From NCBI RefSeq assembly GCF_009729855.1, contig NZ_WODA01000025.1, forward strand, positions 558,001 to 622,000: a stretch of DNA of 64,000 nucleotides, read 5' to 3'. The notes under the pieces are model-generated. The model saw only the letters and a program-made list of their open reading frames with translations, searched no databases and was not told the origin of the DNA. The translations under genes and the position numbers were made by a program. This document shows, one piece after another, positions 1-10,033 of this stretch (position 1 is its first letter; every line of letters starts with the position of its first letter). The DNA comes from Agromyces luteolus (lineage in GTDB: Bacteria; Actinomycetota; Actinomycetes; Actinomycetales; Microbacteriaceae).

Positions 1-1
1 G

Positions 2-1348
2 GTCTCGGCGACCGAGGACGTCGACATCAACGACGTCGTGCGGGTCACGTCGCCGACACCCGATCCGGACGCCTCCAACAACGAGGCGCAGGAGTCGATC
101 AGCGTGAAGGCCGTGACCGACCTCTCGGTCGACAAGACCGGGCCGCCGACCGCGATCGCCGGCACCGAGATCACGTACACGCTCTCGATCGCGAACGGCG
201 GGCCCTCGACGGCCACCGGCGTGGTCGTGACCGACGCCGTGTCCTCCGGGGTCACGATCGTCTCGGTCACCGGGTCGAACGGCGCGAGCTGCAACGCGGG
301 CGTGCCGGGTGACGCGGCTCAGCCGAGCCGGTGCTCGTTCGGCAACCTCGCGCCGTCGGCGACGCGCACGATGACGGTCGTCGTCCGCATCCTCCCCGGC
401 TTCACGGGTGAGCTGCACGACGACGCCCGCGTGGAGAGCCAGACGTTCGACGACGACCTCATCGACAACCTCGACACCGTCACCACGGTCGTGAGCGCGT
501 CGGCCGACCTGTCGATCACCAAGACCGACTCGCCCGACCCCGTGCTCGCAGGCGACGACCTGACCTACACGATCACGGTCGCGAACGGCGGACCGTCGAC
601 GGCGACCGACGTGGTGGTCACCGACGAGCTGCCGGACGGCACGACCTTCGTCGAGGGCGTGGACGGCAACGGGACCACGGTGTGCACCCTCGTCCAGGCG
701 GGCACTGTGGTCTGCGACCTCGGGACCATGGCGCCGGGCGAGACGCGGACGGTCTACCTGACCGTCACCGTCGACCCGTCGCTCGACCCCGACGCCGTGC
801 TGGAGAACACCGCGACGGTCGAATCGGCGACGCCCGATCCGGACGGCTCGGACAACACGGCGAACCAGTCGACGAACGTCGACACCGCCGCCGACCTGTG
901 GCTCGACAAGACGGCCGTCCTGCGCTCGGGCAACCCGGCGCCGGTGATCGTCTTCACCCTGGTCGTGCACAACGACCTCGGGTGCGAGCAGGACGCCCAG
1001 TCGACGCCGTCGCCGAACTGCGGCACCGGCGGGCCGTCCGACGCACGCGACGTGGTCGTCACCGACGAGCTGCCGCTCACGGCGAAGAAGCTCGTCGTGC
1101 AGTACATCTCGCCGCAGTGCTCGTACGACAAGGCCGCGCACACGGTGACGTGCTCTGCGTCCGAGGTGCCTGCGGGGGCCACCGTGTCGTTCGTCATCGA
1201 GGCCCAGGCCAACGGCAGCGTCGGCACGGTCCTCAACGACGCCGACGTGACGAGCTCGACGTCCGACCCGAACGGGTCGAACAACGGCAACGCCGCATCG
1301 CTCGTCGTGAAGGGCGGCACCGGCAAGGGCAAGGGCGGCAACGGCTGA
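2..1348 (+). CDS. DUF11-repeat surface protein, 3' part only
   Basis: The frame is open at the first base, so the gene starts outside the window and only the last ~449 residues are seen. Three successive blocks of about 130 residues begin near 110, 505 and 890. Each opens with a DLSVDKT/DLSITKT/DLWLDKT-type motif and contains VVVTDEL-like strands; the first two also share the IANGGPSTAT/VANGGPSTAT stretch. These are features of DUF11 beta-sandwich repeats. The third block has extra cysteines. The tail is Gly/Lys-rich (GKGKGGNG) with no LPXTG signal and no membrane helix. DUF11 proteins are usually exported and cell-surface or matrix associated; the ligand cannot be inferred. Confidence 0.8.
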   Translation, partial: VSATEDVDINDVVRVTSPTPDPDASNNEAQESISVKAVTDLSVDKTGPPTAIAGTEITYTLSIANGGPSTATGVVVTDAVSSGVTIVSVTGSNGASCNAGVPGDAAQPSRCSFGNLAPSATRTMTVVVRILPGFTGELHDDARVESQTFDDDLIDNLDTVTTVVSASADLSITKTDSPDPVLAGDDLTYTITVANGGPSTATDVVVTDELPDGTTFVEGVDGNGTTVCTLVQAGTVVCDLGTMAPGETRTVYLTVTVDPSLDPDAVLENTATVESATPDPDGSDNTANQSTNVDTAADLWLDKTAVLRSGNPAPVIVFTLVVHNDLGCEQDAQSTPSPNCGTGGPSDARDVVVTDELPLTAKKLVVQYISPQCSYDKAAHTVTCSASEVPAGATVSFVIEAQANGSVGTVLNDADVTSSTSDPNGSNNGNAASLVVKGGTGKGKGGNG

Positions 1349-1355
1349 GCACCCA

Positions 1356-1385
1356 CGGCGGGGCCGACCCGGACCGGCCCCGCCG
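1356..1385. terminator. Stem-loop between convergent genes
   Basis: A perfect 11-bp GC stem (CGGCGGGGCCG, 1356-1366, pairing with 1375-1385) with an 8-nt loop sits just after the DUF11 stop and about 110 bp past the ilvC stop. There is no clear T-run, which is common for actinobacterial terminators. It could serve both convergent transcripts. Confidence 0.6.
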
Positions 1386-1407
1386 CGCGGTGTTCGCAGG
1401 GAACTCT

Positions 1408-2607
<1,200 letters not shown>

Positions 2608-3117
2608 TCAGTTCTTGAAGACGCGTTCGGTGATCGACTTGCCGCCGCGCCCGATGGCGAGGAGGCCCGACTGGGCGATCTCCTTGATGCCGTAGGGCTC
2701 GAGGACCTTCAGCAGCGCGTTGGTCTTGCCGGAGTCGCCGGTGACCTCGATCACGAGCGCGTCGGTCGAGACGTCGACGACGCGGGCGCGGAAGAGGTTC
2801 ACGGCCTCGAGCACCTGCGAGCGCGTCGTGTTGTCGACGCGCACCTTGATGAGCAAGTGCTCGCGCTGCACCGACTGCGTCGGGTCGAGCTCGACGATCT
2901 TGATCACGTTGACGAGCTTGTTCAGCTGCTTCGTGACCTGCTCGAGCGGCAGGTCCTCCACGTCGACGACGACGGTGATGCGGCTGAGGCCGTCGATCTC
3001 GGAGTGGCCGACCGCGAGCGACTCGATGTTGAAGCCGCGCCGCGCGAACAGTCCCGCGACACGGGTCAGCAGGCCGGGCTTGTCCTCGACGAGGAGGGAG
3101 AGCACGTGGGTCGACAT
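2608..3117 (-). CDS. ilvN: Acetolactate synthase small (regulatory) subunit
   Basis: Regulatory subunit that activates IlvB and confers valine feedback inhibition. At 169 residues it has the usual length. The N-terminal ACT domain is clear (VLSLLVEDKPGLLTRVAG, then FARRGFNIESLAVG), followed by the typical C-terminal domain (TGDSGKTNALLKVLEPYGI). The ATG lies 2 bp after the ilvB stop codon, so the two are translationally coupled and made together. Confidence 0.97.
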   Translation of the reverse strand: MSTHVLSLLVEDKPGLLTRVAGLFARRGFNIESLAVGHSEIDGLSRITVVVDVEDLPLEQVTKQLNKLVNVIKIVELDPTQSVQREHLLIKVRVDNTTRSQVLEAVNLFRARVVDVSTDALVIEVTGDSGKTNALLKVLEPYGIKEIAQSGLLAIGRGGKSITERVFKN

Positions 3118-3119
3118 GT

Positions 3120-4928
3120 TCAGTCCTCCTGGCTGAAGGCCGGCGAGTGGTCGCGGGCGTACTGGATGTAGGAATTGGAGACGCCCTGCGGGACCATCGG
3201 CCACACCATGGCGTCGGCGGAGACGACGAAGTCGATCACCACCGGGCGGTCGTTGGTCTCGAGCGCGAGCTTGATCGCGTCGTCGACCTCCTCCTCCTTC
3301 GTGACCCGGATGCCGAGCGCGCCGTAGGCCTCGGCGAGCTTCACGAAGTCGGGCACGCGGGCGGTGTCGTGCCCCGTGTTCAGGTCGGTGTTGGAGTACC
3401 GGCCGTCGTAGAAGAGGGTCTGCCACTGCCGGACCATGCCGAGCGAGGAGTTGTTGATGACCGCGACCTTGATCGGGATGTCGTTCAGGGTGCAGGTCGC
3501 GAGCTCCTGGTTCGTCATCTGGAAGCAGCCGTCGCCGTCGATCGCCCACACGGTGCGGTTCGGCTCGGCGACCTTCGCGCCCATGGCCGCGGGAACGGCG
3601 TAGCCCATGGTGCCCGCGCCGCCCGAGTTCAGCCACGAGTTGGGGCGCTCGTACTTGATGAACTGCGCGGCCCACATCTGGTGCTGGCCGACGCCCGCGG
3701 CGTAGACGCCCTCGGGGCCGGTCAGCTCGCCGATGCGCTGGATCACGTACTGCGGCGCGAGCAGCCCGTCGGAGGTCGGCGCGAAGCCGAGCGGGTACTC
3801 GGTGCGGAGGCCGTCGAGCGTGGCCCACCACTCCTCGAGGTCGGGCTCGCCCGCCTTCGTGACCTCGCGGTACGCGGCGAGCAGGTCGACGAGCACCTCC
3901 TTCGCGTCGCCCACGATGGGCACGTCGGCGGCGCGGATCTTGCCGATCTCGGCCGGGTCGATGTCGACGTGGACCACCTTGGCCTCGGGTGCGAACAGCG
4001 CCGCCTTGCCGGTCACGCGATCGTCGAAGCGGGCGCCGAGCACGACCAGCAGGTCGGACTCCTGCAGCGCGAGCACCGCCGGGACCGTGCCGTGCATGCC
4101 CGGCATGCCGAGGTGCTGCTGATGCGAGTCGGGGAACGCGCCGCGCGCCATGAGCGTCGTCACGACGGGCGCCTTCGTCGCCTCGGCGAAGGCCGTCAGC
4201 TCGTCGGAGGCGCCGGCCCGGATGATGCCGCCGCCGACGTAGAGCACCGGACGCTTCGCCTCGGCGATGAGCTGCGCGGCCGCGAGCACCTGCTTGCCGT
4301 GCGCCTTCGTGATCGGGCGGTAGCCGGGCAGGTCGAGCTTCGGCGGCCACGAGAACGCGAACGTCGCCTGCTGCGCGTCCTTCGTGATGTCGACGAGCAC
4401 CGGGCCGGGCCGGCCGGTCGACGCGATGTGCGCCGCGGCCGCGATGGTCGCCGGGATCTCCTCGGCGCGCTTGACGAGGAACGAGTGCTTCGTGATCGGC
4501 ATCGTGATGCCGACGATGTCGGCCTCCTGGAACGCGTCGGTGCCCATGAGGTTCGAGAACACCTGGCCGGTGATCGCGAGCATCGGCACCGAGTCCATGT
4601 GCGCGTCGGCGATCGCGGTCACGAGGTTCGTCGCGCCGGGTCCCGAGGTCGCGATCGCGACGCCGAGCTTGCCGGTCGAGGACGCGTAGCCCTCGGCGGC
4701 GTGGCCGGCGCCCTGCTCGTGGCGGACCAGGATGTGCCGGAGTCGGCGGCTGTCGAGCAGCGGGTCGTAGACCGGCAGGATCGCACCGCCGGGCAGTCCG
4801 AACACGTCGGTGATGCCGATGAGCTCGAGCGATCGCACGACCGCCTCGGCTCCGGTGAGCATCTCGGGCCCGTTCTGGGACTGGGACAGGGTGGCGGGCG
4901 ATGGCACGGGGTTGGCTTCCGTGGTCAT
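3120..4928 (-). CDS. ilvB: Acetolactate synthase large (catalytic) subunit
   Basis: TPP-dependent condensation of pyruvate with pyruvate or 2-ketobutyrate, first common step of branched-chain amino acid synthesis. The catalytic glutamate lies in [14 protein letters not shown]. The TPP/Mg motif begins [14 protein letters not shown] and runs to [12 protein letters not shown] near the C-terminus. The length (602 residues) fits the family. I start at the ATG at 4928 (MTTEANP) because AGGAA precedes it by about 5 nt; an in-frame ATG at 4943 would add five residues. It lies 46 bp downstream of ilvD and is immediately followed by ilvN. Confidence 0.96.
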   Translation of the reverse strand: MTTEANPVPSPATLSQSQNGPEMLTGAEAVVRSLELIGITDVFGLPGGAILPVYDPLLDSRRLRHILVRHEQGAGHAAEGYASSTGKLGVAIATSGPGATNLVTAIADAHMDSVPMLAITGQVFSNLMGTDAFQEADIVGITMPITKHSFLVKRAEEIPATIAAAAHIASTGRPGPVLVDITKDAQQATFAFSWPPKLDLPGYRPITKAHGKQVLAAAQLIAEAKRPVLYVGGGIIRAGASDELTAFAEATKAPVVTTLMARGAFPDSHQQHLGMPGMHGTVPAVLALQESDLLVVLGARFDDRVTGKAALFAPEAKVVHVDIDPAEIGKIRAADVPIVGDAKEVLVDLLAAYREVTKAGEPDLEEWWATLDGLRTEYPLGFAPTSDGLLAPQYVIQRIGELTGPEGVYAAGVGQHQMWAAQFIKYERPNSWLNSGGAGTMGYAVPAAMGAKVAEPNRTVWAIDGDGCFQMTNQELATCTLNDIPIKVAVINNSSLGMVRQWQTLFYDGRYSNTDLNTGHDTARVPDFVKLAEAYGALGIRVTKEEEVDDAIKLALETNDRPVVIDFVVSADAMVWPMVPQGVSNSYIQYARDHSPAFSQED

Positions 4929-4974
4929 TCGATTCCTGTTCATGGTGATGGTGAGTTCGGGACAGGCGAGAGCC

Positions 4975-6669
4975 TCAGCCCGTGGTCGCGCCTTCGGCTG
5001 CGGAGCGCACGAGCTTGGAGTACTTCGCGAGGACGCCTCGGGTGTAGCGCGGAGGAAGCGGAGCCCAGCCGTCGCGGCGGGCTGCCAGCTCGGACTCGTC
5101 GACCAGTAGGTCGATGGAACGAGCCGCGATATCGACCCGAATCAGATCACCATCGCGCACGAAGGCGATCGGACCTGCGTCCACCGCCTCGGGTGCCAGA
5201 TGGCCGATGCACAGGCCGGTTGTGCCGCCTGAGAATCGACCGTCCGTCAAGAGTAGTACATCTTTTCCGAGCCCAGCGCCCTTGATGGCGGCGGTGATGG
5301 CGAGCATCTCGCGCATGCCGGGGCCGCCCTTCGGGCCCTCGTAGCGGATGACGACCACGTCGCCGTGCGTGATCTCGCCCGCGGTGAGCGCGTCCATGGC
5401 GGCGCGCTCGCGCTCGAACACGCGCGCGGGACCCTCGAAGGTCGCGGCGTCGAAGCCCGCGGTCTTGACGACCGCCCCCTCGGGCGCGAGCGAGCCGTGC
5501 AGGATCGTGAGGCCGCCGGTCTCGTGGATCGGGTCGTCGAGCGTGCGGAGCACCTCGCCGTCGAGCGGCGGGATGTCCATCTCGGCGAGGTTCTCGGCGA
5601 GGGTCTTCCCCGTCACCGTGAGCGCGTCGCCGTGCATGAGGCCGGCGTCGAGGAGCGCCTTCATGAGCACGGGCAGGCCCCCGCGGCGGTCGACGTCGTT
5701 CATGACGTACTTGCCGAAGGGCTTGAGGTCGCCGATGTGCGGCACCTTCGAGCCGATCCGGTTGAAGTCGTCGAGGCTGAGCTCGACCTCGGCCTCGCGC
5801 GCGATGGCGAGGAGGTGGAGCACGATGTTCGTCGAACCGCCGAGCGCCATGCCGACCGCGATGGCGTTCTCGAACGCCTCCTTGGTGAGGATCTGCCGCG
5901 CGGTGATGCCCTGCTTCAGCAGGTTCACGACGGCCTCGCCCGAACGGTGCGCGTAGTAGTCGCGGCGGCGGTCGGCCGAGGCGGGCGACGCCGAGCCCGG
6001 CAGCGAGAGGCCGAGCGCCTCGGCGACCGAGGCCATGGTGTTGGCGGTGTACATGCCGCCGCACGCGCCCTCGCCGGGCGCGAACGCGCACTCGATGCGC
6101 TTGGCGTCCTCCTCGCTCATCTTGCCGGCCTTGACGGCGCCGACCGCCTCGAACGAGTCGATGATCGTGATGTCCTTCTCGGTGCCGTCCGAGAGGCGCA
6201 CCCAGCCGGGCGCGATCGAGCCGGCGTAGAGGAACACCGACGCGAGGTCGAGCCGTGCCGCGGCCATGAGCATGCCGGGGATCGACTTGTCGCAGCCGGC
6301 GAGGAGCACCGAGCCGTCGAGGCGCTCGGCCTGCATGACGACCTCGACCGAGTCGGCGATGACCTCGCGCGAGACGAGCGAGAAGTGCATGCCCTCGTGG
6401 CCCATCGAGATGCCGTCGGAGACCGAGACGGTGCCGAACTGCAGCGGGTACCCGCCGCCGCCGTGCACGCCCTCCTTCGCGGCCTGCGCGAGGCGGCCGA
6501 GCGAGAGGTTGCAGGGCGTGATCTCGTTCCAGGACGACGCGATGCCGATCTGGGGCTTGTCCCAGTCGGCGTCGCCCATGCCGACCGCGCGGAGCATCCC
6601 GCGACTCGTGGTGGCCTCGATGCCATCCGTGACGACGCGACTGCGGGGCTTGGGATCGATCTCCGACAT
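4975..6669 (-). CDS. ilvD: Dihydroxy-acid dehydratase
   Basis: Fe-S enzyme dehydrating dihydroxy-isovalerate/methylvalerate to the keto acids, the third step of Ile/Val synthesis. It is 564 residues long, normal for IlvD. The conserved cysteines sit in [18 protein letters not shown] and [12 protein letters not shown]; other family motifs are [13 protein letters not shown] and [16 protein letters not shown]. It is the first gene of the operon. A TAGACT box ends 6 nt before the ATG with no Shine-Dalgarno sequence, so the operon transcript is probably leaderless. I see no ilv leader peptide or T-box upstream. Confidence 0.97.
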   Translation of the reverse strand: MSEIDPKPRSRVVTDGIEATTSRGMLRAVGMGDADWDKPQIGIASSWNEITPCNLSLGRLAQAAKEGVHGGGGYPLQFGTVSVSDGISMGHEGMHFSLVSREVIADSVEVVMQAERLDGSVLLAGCDKSIPGMLMAAARLDLASVFLYAGSIAPGWVRLSDGTEKDITIIDSFEAVGAVKAGKMSEEDAKRIECAFAPGEGACGGMYTANTMASVAEALGLSLPGSASPASADRRRDYYAHRSGEAVVNLLKQGITARQILTKEAFENAIAVGMALGGSTNIVLHLLAIAREAEVELSLDDFNRIGSKVPHIGDLKPFGKYVMNDVDRRGGLPVLMKALLDAGLMHGDALTVTGKTLAENLAEMDIPPLDGEVLRTLDDPIHETGGLTILHGSLAPEGAVVKTAGFDAATFEGPARVFERERAAMDALTAGEITHGDVVVIRYEGPKGGPGMREMLAITAAIKGAGLGKDVLLLTDGRFSGGTTGLCIGHLAPEAVDAGPIAFVRDGDLIRVDIAARSIDLLVDESELAARRDGWAPLPPRYTRGVLAKYSKLVRSAAEGATTG

Positions 6670-6675
6670 GGGTCG

Positions 6676-6681
6676 AGTCTA
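6676..6681 (-). promoter_or_regulatory. -10 box of the ilvDBNC operon
   Basis: On the minus strand TAGACT is followed by 6 nt and then the ilvD ATG, the spacing of actinobacterial leaderless promoters. No convincing -35 is seen. Confidence 0.6.
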
Positions 6682-6779
6682 CGGGCCGAGCGCGACCCGT
6701 TTCGCCGCGCGTGCGGCGCTCGCGGCGGCTTCCGTTCGCCACGGCGTCGAGGGCGGGGCGGATGCCGCGCCGCGGCGTT

Positions 6780-9011
6780 TCAGCGGGCGGCGTCGCGTGC
6801 GTCGGCGATCAGCTCCAGGAGCTCCGCCACGTCGTCGGGCCCCTTCAGCCGGTAGGCGGCGATCGACTTGCCCTGGCCGACCTTGACGCCGACGTCCTCG
6901 CCCTCGAGCACGGCGAACGCGTCCTCGTCGGTCACGTCGTCGCCGACGTAGATCACGGCGTCGGCGCCGGCGTGCTGGCGCAGGCGCAGCAGCGCCTCGC
7001 CCTTGTCGCTCGCGCGCACCGCGAACTCGAGCACGTTCTTGCCGGTGCGCGTCGCGAGCCCCGGCAGGGCCTCCTCGACCTGCTCGCGGGCGCTCCGCTG
7101 CAGGGCCGCGCCGGCGCTCGCGCCGAGCATGCGGGTGTGCAGCGCGATGCCCGCGGGCTTGCGCTCGACCCAGGCGCCGTCGGCGGCGGATGCCGCGTCC
7201 TCCACGATCTCGATGAGCTGCTCGAGACGCGTGAGCTCGCCCTCGCGGAGGTCGATCGTCACTCCCCCGGCATCGAGTTGCAGCTCGACGCCGTGCGACC
7301 CGCTGAGGAGCGCGGCCACGGGCGGCTCGGCGACCTCCTTCAGGCTGTCGAGCGCTCGCCCGGAGACGAGGGCCACCCGGGTGTCCTCGTGTCCGGCCAT
7401 CCGCTCGACGGCGGCCCGGGCGCGCTCGGTCGCGCGCGCGTCCTCCGGGCGGTCGACGATCGGGGCGAGCGTGCCGTCGAAATCGAGCGCGACGAGCAGC
7501 CGAGGCGCCTCGACGAGCCGGCGGACGGCGCTGCGGAGCGCGTCGGGCACGCCCGGCGCGATCTTGCCGACGCCGGTGAGCGTCTCGAGGAAGGTCGCCG
7601 ACCAGTTCGCGACGTCGTTGTCCTTGACGCGCTTGCGGAGCACGCGCATACGGCGGGCGCGCTCGCGCTTGGGCATCTTCGTCGCCTCGACCATGGCGTC
7701 CTTCAGGCCCTCGATGTCGTGCGGGTTCACGAGGATCGCCTGGCGGAGCTCGTCGGACGCGCCCGTGAACTCGCTGAGCAGCAGGACGCCGTCGTCGTCG
7801 TACCGGCTCGCGACGTACTCCTTCGCGACGAGGTTCATGCCGTCGCGGAGCGCGGTGACGAGCATCACGTCGGCGGCGAGGTAGAGCGCCGCCATCTCCT
7901 GGCGCGGGTAGCCGTGGTGCAGGTAGGTGATCGCCGGATGCCCGAGCGTCGAGTAGTCGCCGTTCAACCGGCCGACCGTGAGCTCGATCTCGTCGCGCAG
8001 CTGGCGGTAGGTCTCGACGCGCTCGCGCGACGGGCTCGCCACCTGCACGAGCGTGGCGTGCTCGACCTCGAGGCGCCCGTCGCGCAGCAGTTCGCCGAAC
8101 GCCTTCATGCGGTGGCGGATGCCCTTGGTGTAGTCGAGGCGGTCGACGCCGAGCATCACGACGTCGGGGTCGCCGAGGCTGCGACGGATTGCGCGGGCGC
8201 GCTCCTGCACCTCGGGCATGCGCGCGAGGTCCTCGAAGGCCGCGGCGTCGATCGAGATCGGGAAGTGGCGCGCGACGACGTGGCGGACGCCGCCGTCCTC
8301 CTCCGGGACGTCGACCACGGTGCCGCGCGTCTTGTAGCCGAACAGGCGCCGGACCGCGCGCGAGAAGTTCCCGGCATCCGCTGCCCGCTGGAAGCCGATC
8401 ACGTCGGCGCCCAGCAGGCCCTCGACGACCTGGCGCCGCCACGGAAGCTGCGAGTAGATGCCGTAGGCCGGGAACGGGATGTGGTTGAAGAAGCCGATGA
8501 CGAGGTCGGGGCGGGCCTCGCGGAGCATGCGCGGCACGAGCTGCAGCTGGTAGTCCTGCACCCAGACGACGGCGCCCTCGGCGGCGGCGGCCGCGGCGGC
8601 CTCGGCGAAGCGGCGGTTCACCGCCACGTACGCCTCCCACCACTCGCGATGGAAGCTCGGCGGCGCGATGACGTCGTGGTAGAGCGGCCAGAGCGTGTCG
8701 TTCGAGAAGCCCTCGTAGTACTCCTCGATCTCCTGCTCGGAGAGCGGCACCGGCACGATCGAGATGCCGTCGTGCTCGAAGGGCGCGAACTCGCGGTCGG
8801 CGACGCCGGCCCAGCCGACCCACGCTCCGTCGTTCGCACGCATGACGGGTTCGAGCGCCGTGACGAGCCCGCCCGGCGACGACTTCCACGTCGTGTCGGC
8901 GCCCTCGCCGCCCACGTAGTCGACGGGCAGGCGGTTGCTCACCACGACCATGTCGTAGATGGGCTCGATCTCGGGCTCTGGCTCGGTCTCGGAGTCGGTC
9001 GCGGGCTTCAC
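6780..9011 (-). CDS. otsAB: Bifunctional trehalose-6-P synthase/phosphatase
   Basis: One 743-residue polypeptide likely makes trehalose from UDP-glucose and glucose-6-P. Residues ~18-470 are a GT20 synthase: SNRLPVDYVGG, WVQDYQLQLVPRML, FFNHIPFP and ALRDGMNLVAKEYVA. Residues ~500-740 are a HAD phosphatase: LDFDGTLAPIVDRPEDA (near 507), ALVSGR, and VGDDVTDEDAFAVL. In many bacteria OtsA and OtsB are separate; fusion is known in plants, yeast and several actinobacteria. The GTG start has AGGAGG 11 nt upstream, and a TAGCCT box lies about 30 nt further up. The first 20 residues are acidic and probably disordered. Divergent from the isomerase gene at 9103. Confidence 0.93.
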   Translation of the reverse strand: MKPATDSETEPEPEIEPIYDMVVVSNRLPVDYVGGEGADTTWKSSPGGLVTALEPVMRANDGAWVGWAGVADREFAPFEHDGISIVPVPLSEQEIEEYYEGFSNDTLWPLYHDVIAPPSFHREWWEAYVAVNRRFAEAAAAAAAEGAVVWVQDYQLQLVPRMLREARPDLVIGFFNHIPFPAYGIYSQLPWRRQVVEGLLGADVIGFQRAADAGNFSRAVRRLFGYKTRGTVVDVPEEDGGVRHVVARHFPISIDAAAFEDLARMPEVQERARAIRRSLGDPDVVMLGVDRLDYTKGIRHRMKAFGELLRDGRLEVEHATLVQVASPSRERVETYRQLRDEIELTVGRLNGDYSTLGHPAITYLHHGYPRQEMAALYLAADVMLVTALRDGMNLVAKEYVASRYDDDGVLLLSEFTGASDELRQAILVNPHDIEGLKDAMVEATKMPKRERARRMRVLRKRVKDNDVANWSATFLETLTGVGKIAPGVPDALRSAVRRLVEAPRLLVALDFDGTLAPIVDRPEDARATERARAAVERMAGHEDTRVALVSGRALDSLKEVAEPPVAALLSGSHGVELQLDAGGVTIDLREGELTRLEQLIEIVEDAASAADGAWVERKPAGIALHTRMLGASAGAALQRSAREQVEEALPGLATRTGKNVLEFAVRASDKGEALLRLRQHAGADAVIYVGDDVTDEDAFAVLEGEDVGVKVGQGKSIAAYRLKGPDDVAELLELIADARDAAR

Positions 9012-9087
9012 GTCGTCGGATCCTCCTGGCGGCTCGCGAATCAGGCTAACAGCCGAAGGTCCCCACCCGATCCTCAGCCGTCGGGGC

Positions 9088-9093
9088 TAGACT
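9088..9093 (+). promoter_or_regulatory. -10 box for the isomerase-like gene
   Basis: TAGACT ends 9 nt before the ATG at 9103 and no Shine-Dalgarno sequence lies between, so the transcript is probably leaderless or nearly so. Confidence 0.5.
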
Positions 9094-9102
9094 TCGAGCC
9101 TC

Positions 9103-9978
9103 ATGATCCGTATCGGTATGAGCACCACCTGCGTGTACCCACTCGAACCCGAGCACGCCTTCCGCATCGCGAAGGACGCCGGGTTCGACGGCGTGGAGAT
9201 CATGGTCTCCCAGGAGGCGACGACACAGGATCCCGTGGCGCTGAACGAGATGTCCGAGCGCTACGGCCTCCCCATCCTCTCGATCCACGCCCCGGTGCTG
9301 CTGCTCACGCACTTCGTGTGGGGCCGCGACCCGCGCGTCAAGCTCGCCCGCACGGCCGAGCTCGCGAAAGCGGTCGGTGCCGACAGCGTCGTCGTCCACC
9401 CCCCGTTCCGCTGGCAGGCCAGCTACGCGCTCGAGTTCCTCTCGATCGTGCGCACCCTCTCCGAGGAGCACGGCGTCGAGATCGCGGTGGAGAACATGTT
9501 CCCGTGGCGCGCCGCCGGCCGGAACATGAAGGCGTACGCCCCCGGCTGGGATCCCCGGCAGATGGACTGCGACGCGGTGACGCTCGACTTCTCGCACGCA
9601 GCGCTCTCCGGCACCGACAGCCTGCAACTCGCGACCGACCTCGGCGAGCGCCTGCGTCACGTGCATCTCTGCGACGGGTCGGGTGCGATCGGCGAGGGCC
9701 AGATCTTCGACGAGCACCTGCTGCCGGGCAAGGGCCGCGAGCCCGTGGCCGAGGTGCTGCGCATGCTCGCCGACCAGGGCTGGGACGGCTCGATCGTCGC
9801 CGAGGTGAACACGCGCAAGGCGAAGACCGAGGCCGAGCGACTCGAGATGCTGCGCGAGACCGTCGCGTTCGCGCGCGAGCACACCGCGGTCGCGGCCTCC
9901 GTCGCCGCGCCGGAGCCGTCGCACGAGTCGCCGCTCCGCCGCGTGATCGACGCGATCATCCCGGGCCGCCACTCGTAG
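9103..9978 (+). CDS. Sugar phosphate isomerase/epimerase family TIM barrel
   Basis: A 291-residue protein of the AP-endonuclease-2-like TIM-barrel superfamily. Visible features are the first strand IRIGMSTTCVYP, AKDAGFDGVEIMV, a His in SIHAPVLLL, VVVHPPFRWQ, the metal-ligand candidate Glu in EIAVENMFP, VTLDFSHA, the HVHLCDGSG segment and the Glu in SIVAEVNTRK. The spacing of His, Glu and Asp residues suggests an intact divalent-metal site. The substrate is not identifiable: members act on myo-inositol derivatives, xylose, hydroxypyruvate and others. It is monocistronic, divergent from otsAB and convergent with the YhgE gene. Confidence 0.8.
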   Translation: MIRIGMSTTCVYPLEPEHAFRIAKDAGFDGVEIMVSQEATTQDPVALNEMSERYGLPILSIHAPVLLLTHFVWGRDPRVKLARTAELAKAVGADSVVVHPPFRWQASYALEFLSIVRTLSEEHGVEIAVENMFPWRAAGRNMKAYAPGWDPRQMDCDAVTLDFSHAALSGTDSLQLATDLGERLRHVHLCDGSGAIGEGQIFDEHLLPGKGREPVAEVLRMLADQGWDGSIVAEVNTRKAKTEAERLEMLRETVAFAREHTAVAASVAAPEPSHESPLRRVIDAIIPGRHS

Positions 9979-10033
9979 CCCGGGTGGCGGGCGGCGACGC
10001 CTGGCGTCAGCCGCGACGCCGCCGCCGATCCCG

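Noticed and set aside
3147..5285. 712-codon frame opposite ilvB/ilvN
   Set aside because: Sequence is a low-complexity VAHRRD-type composition with no motif; mirrors ilvB codons.
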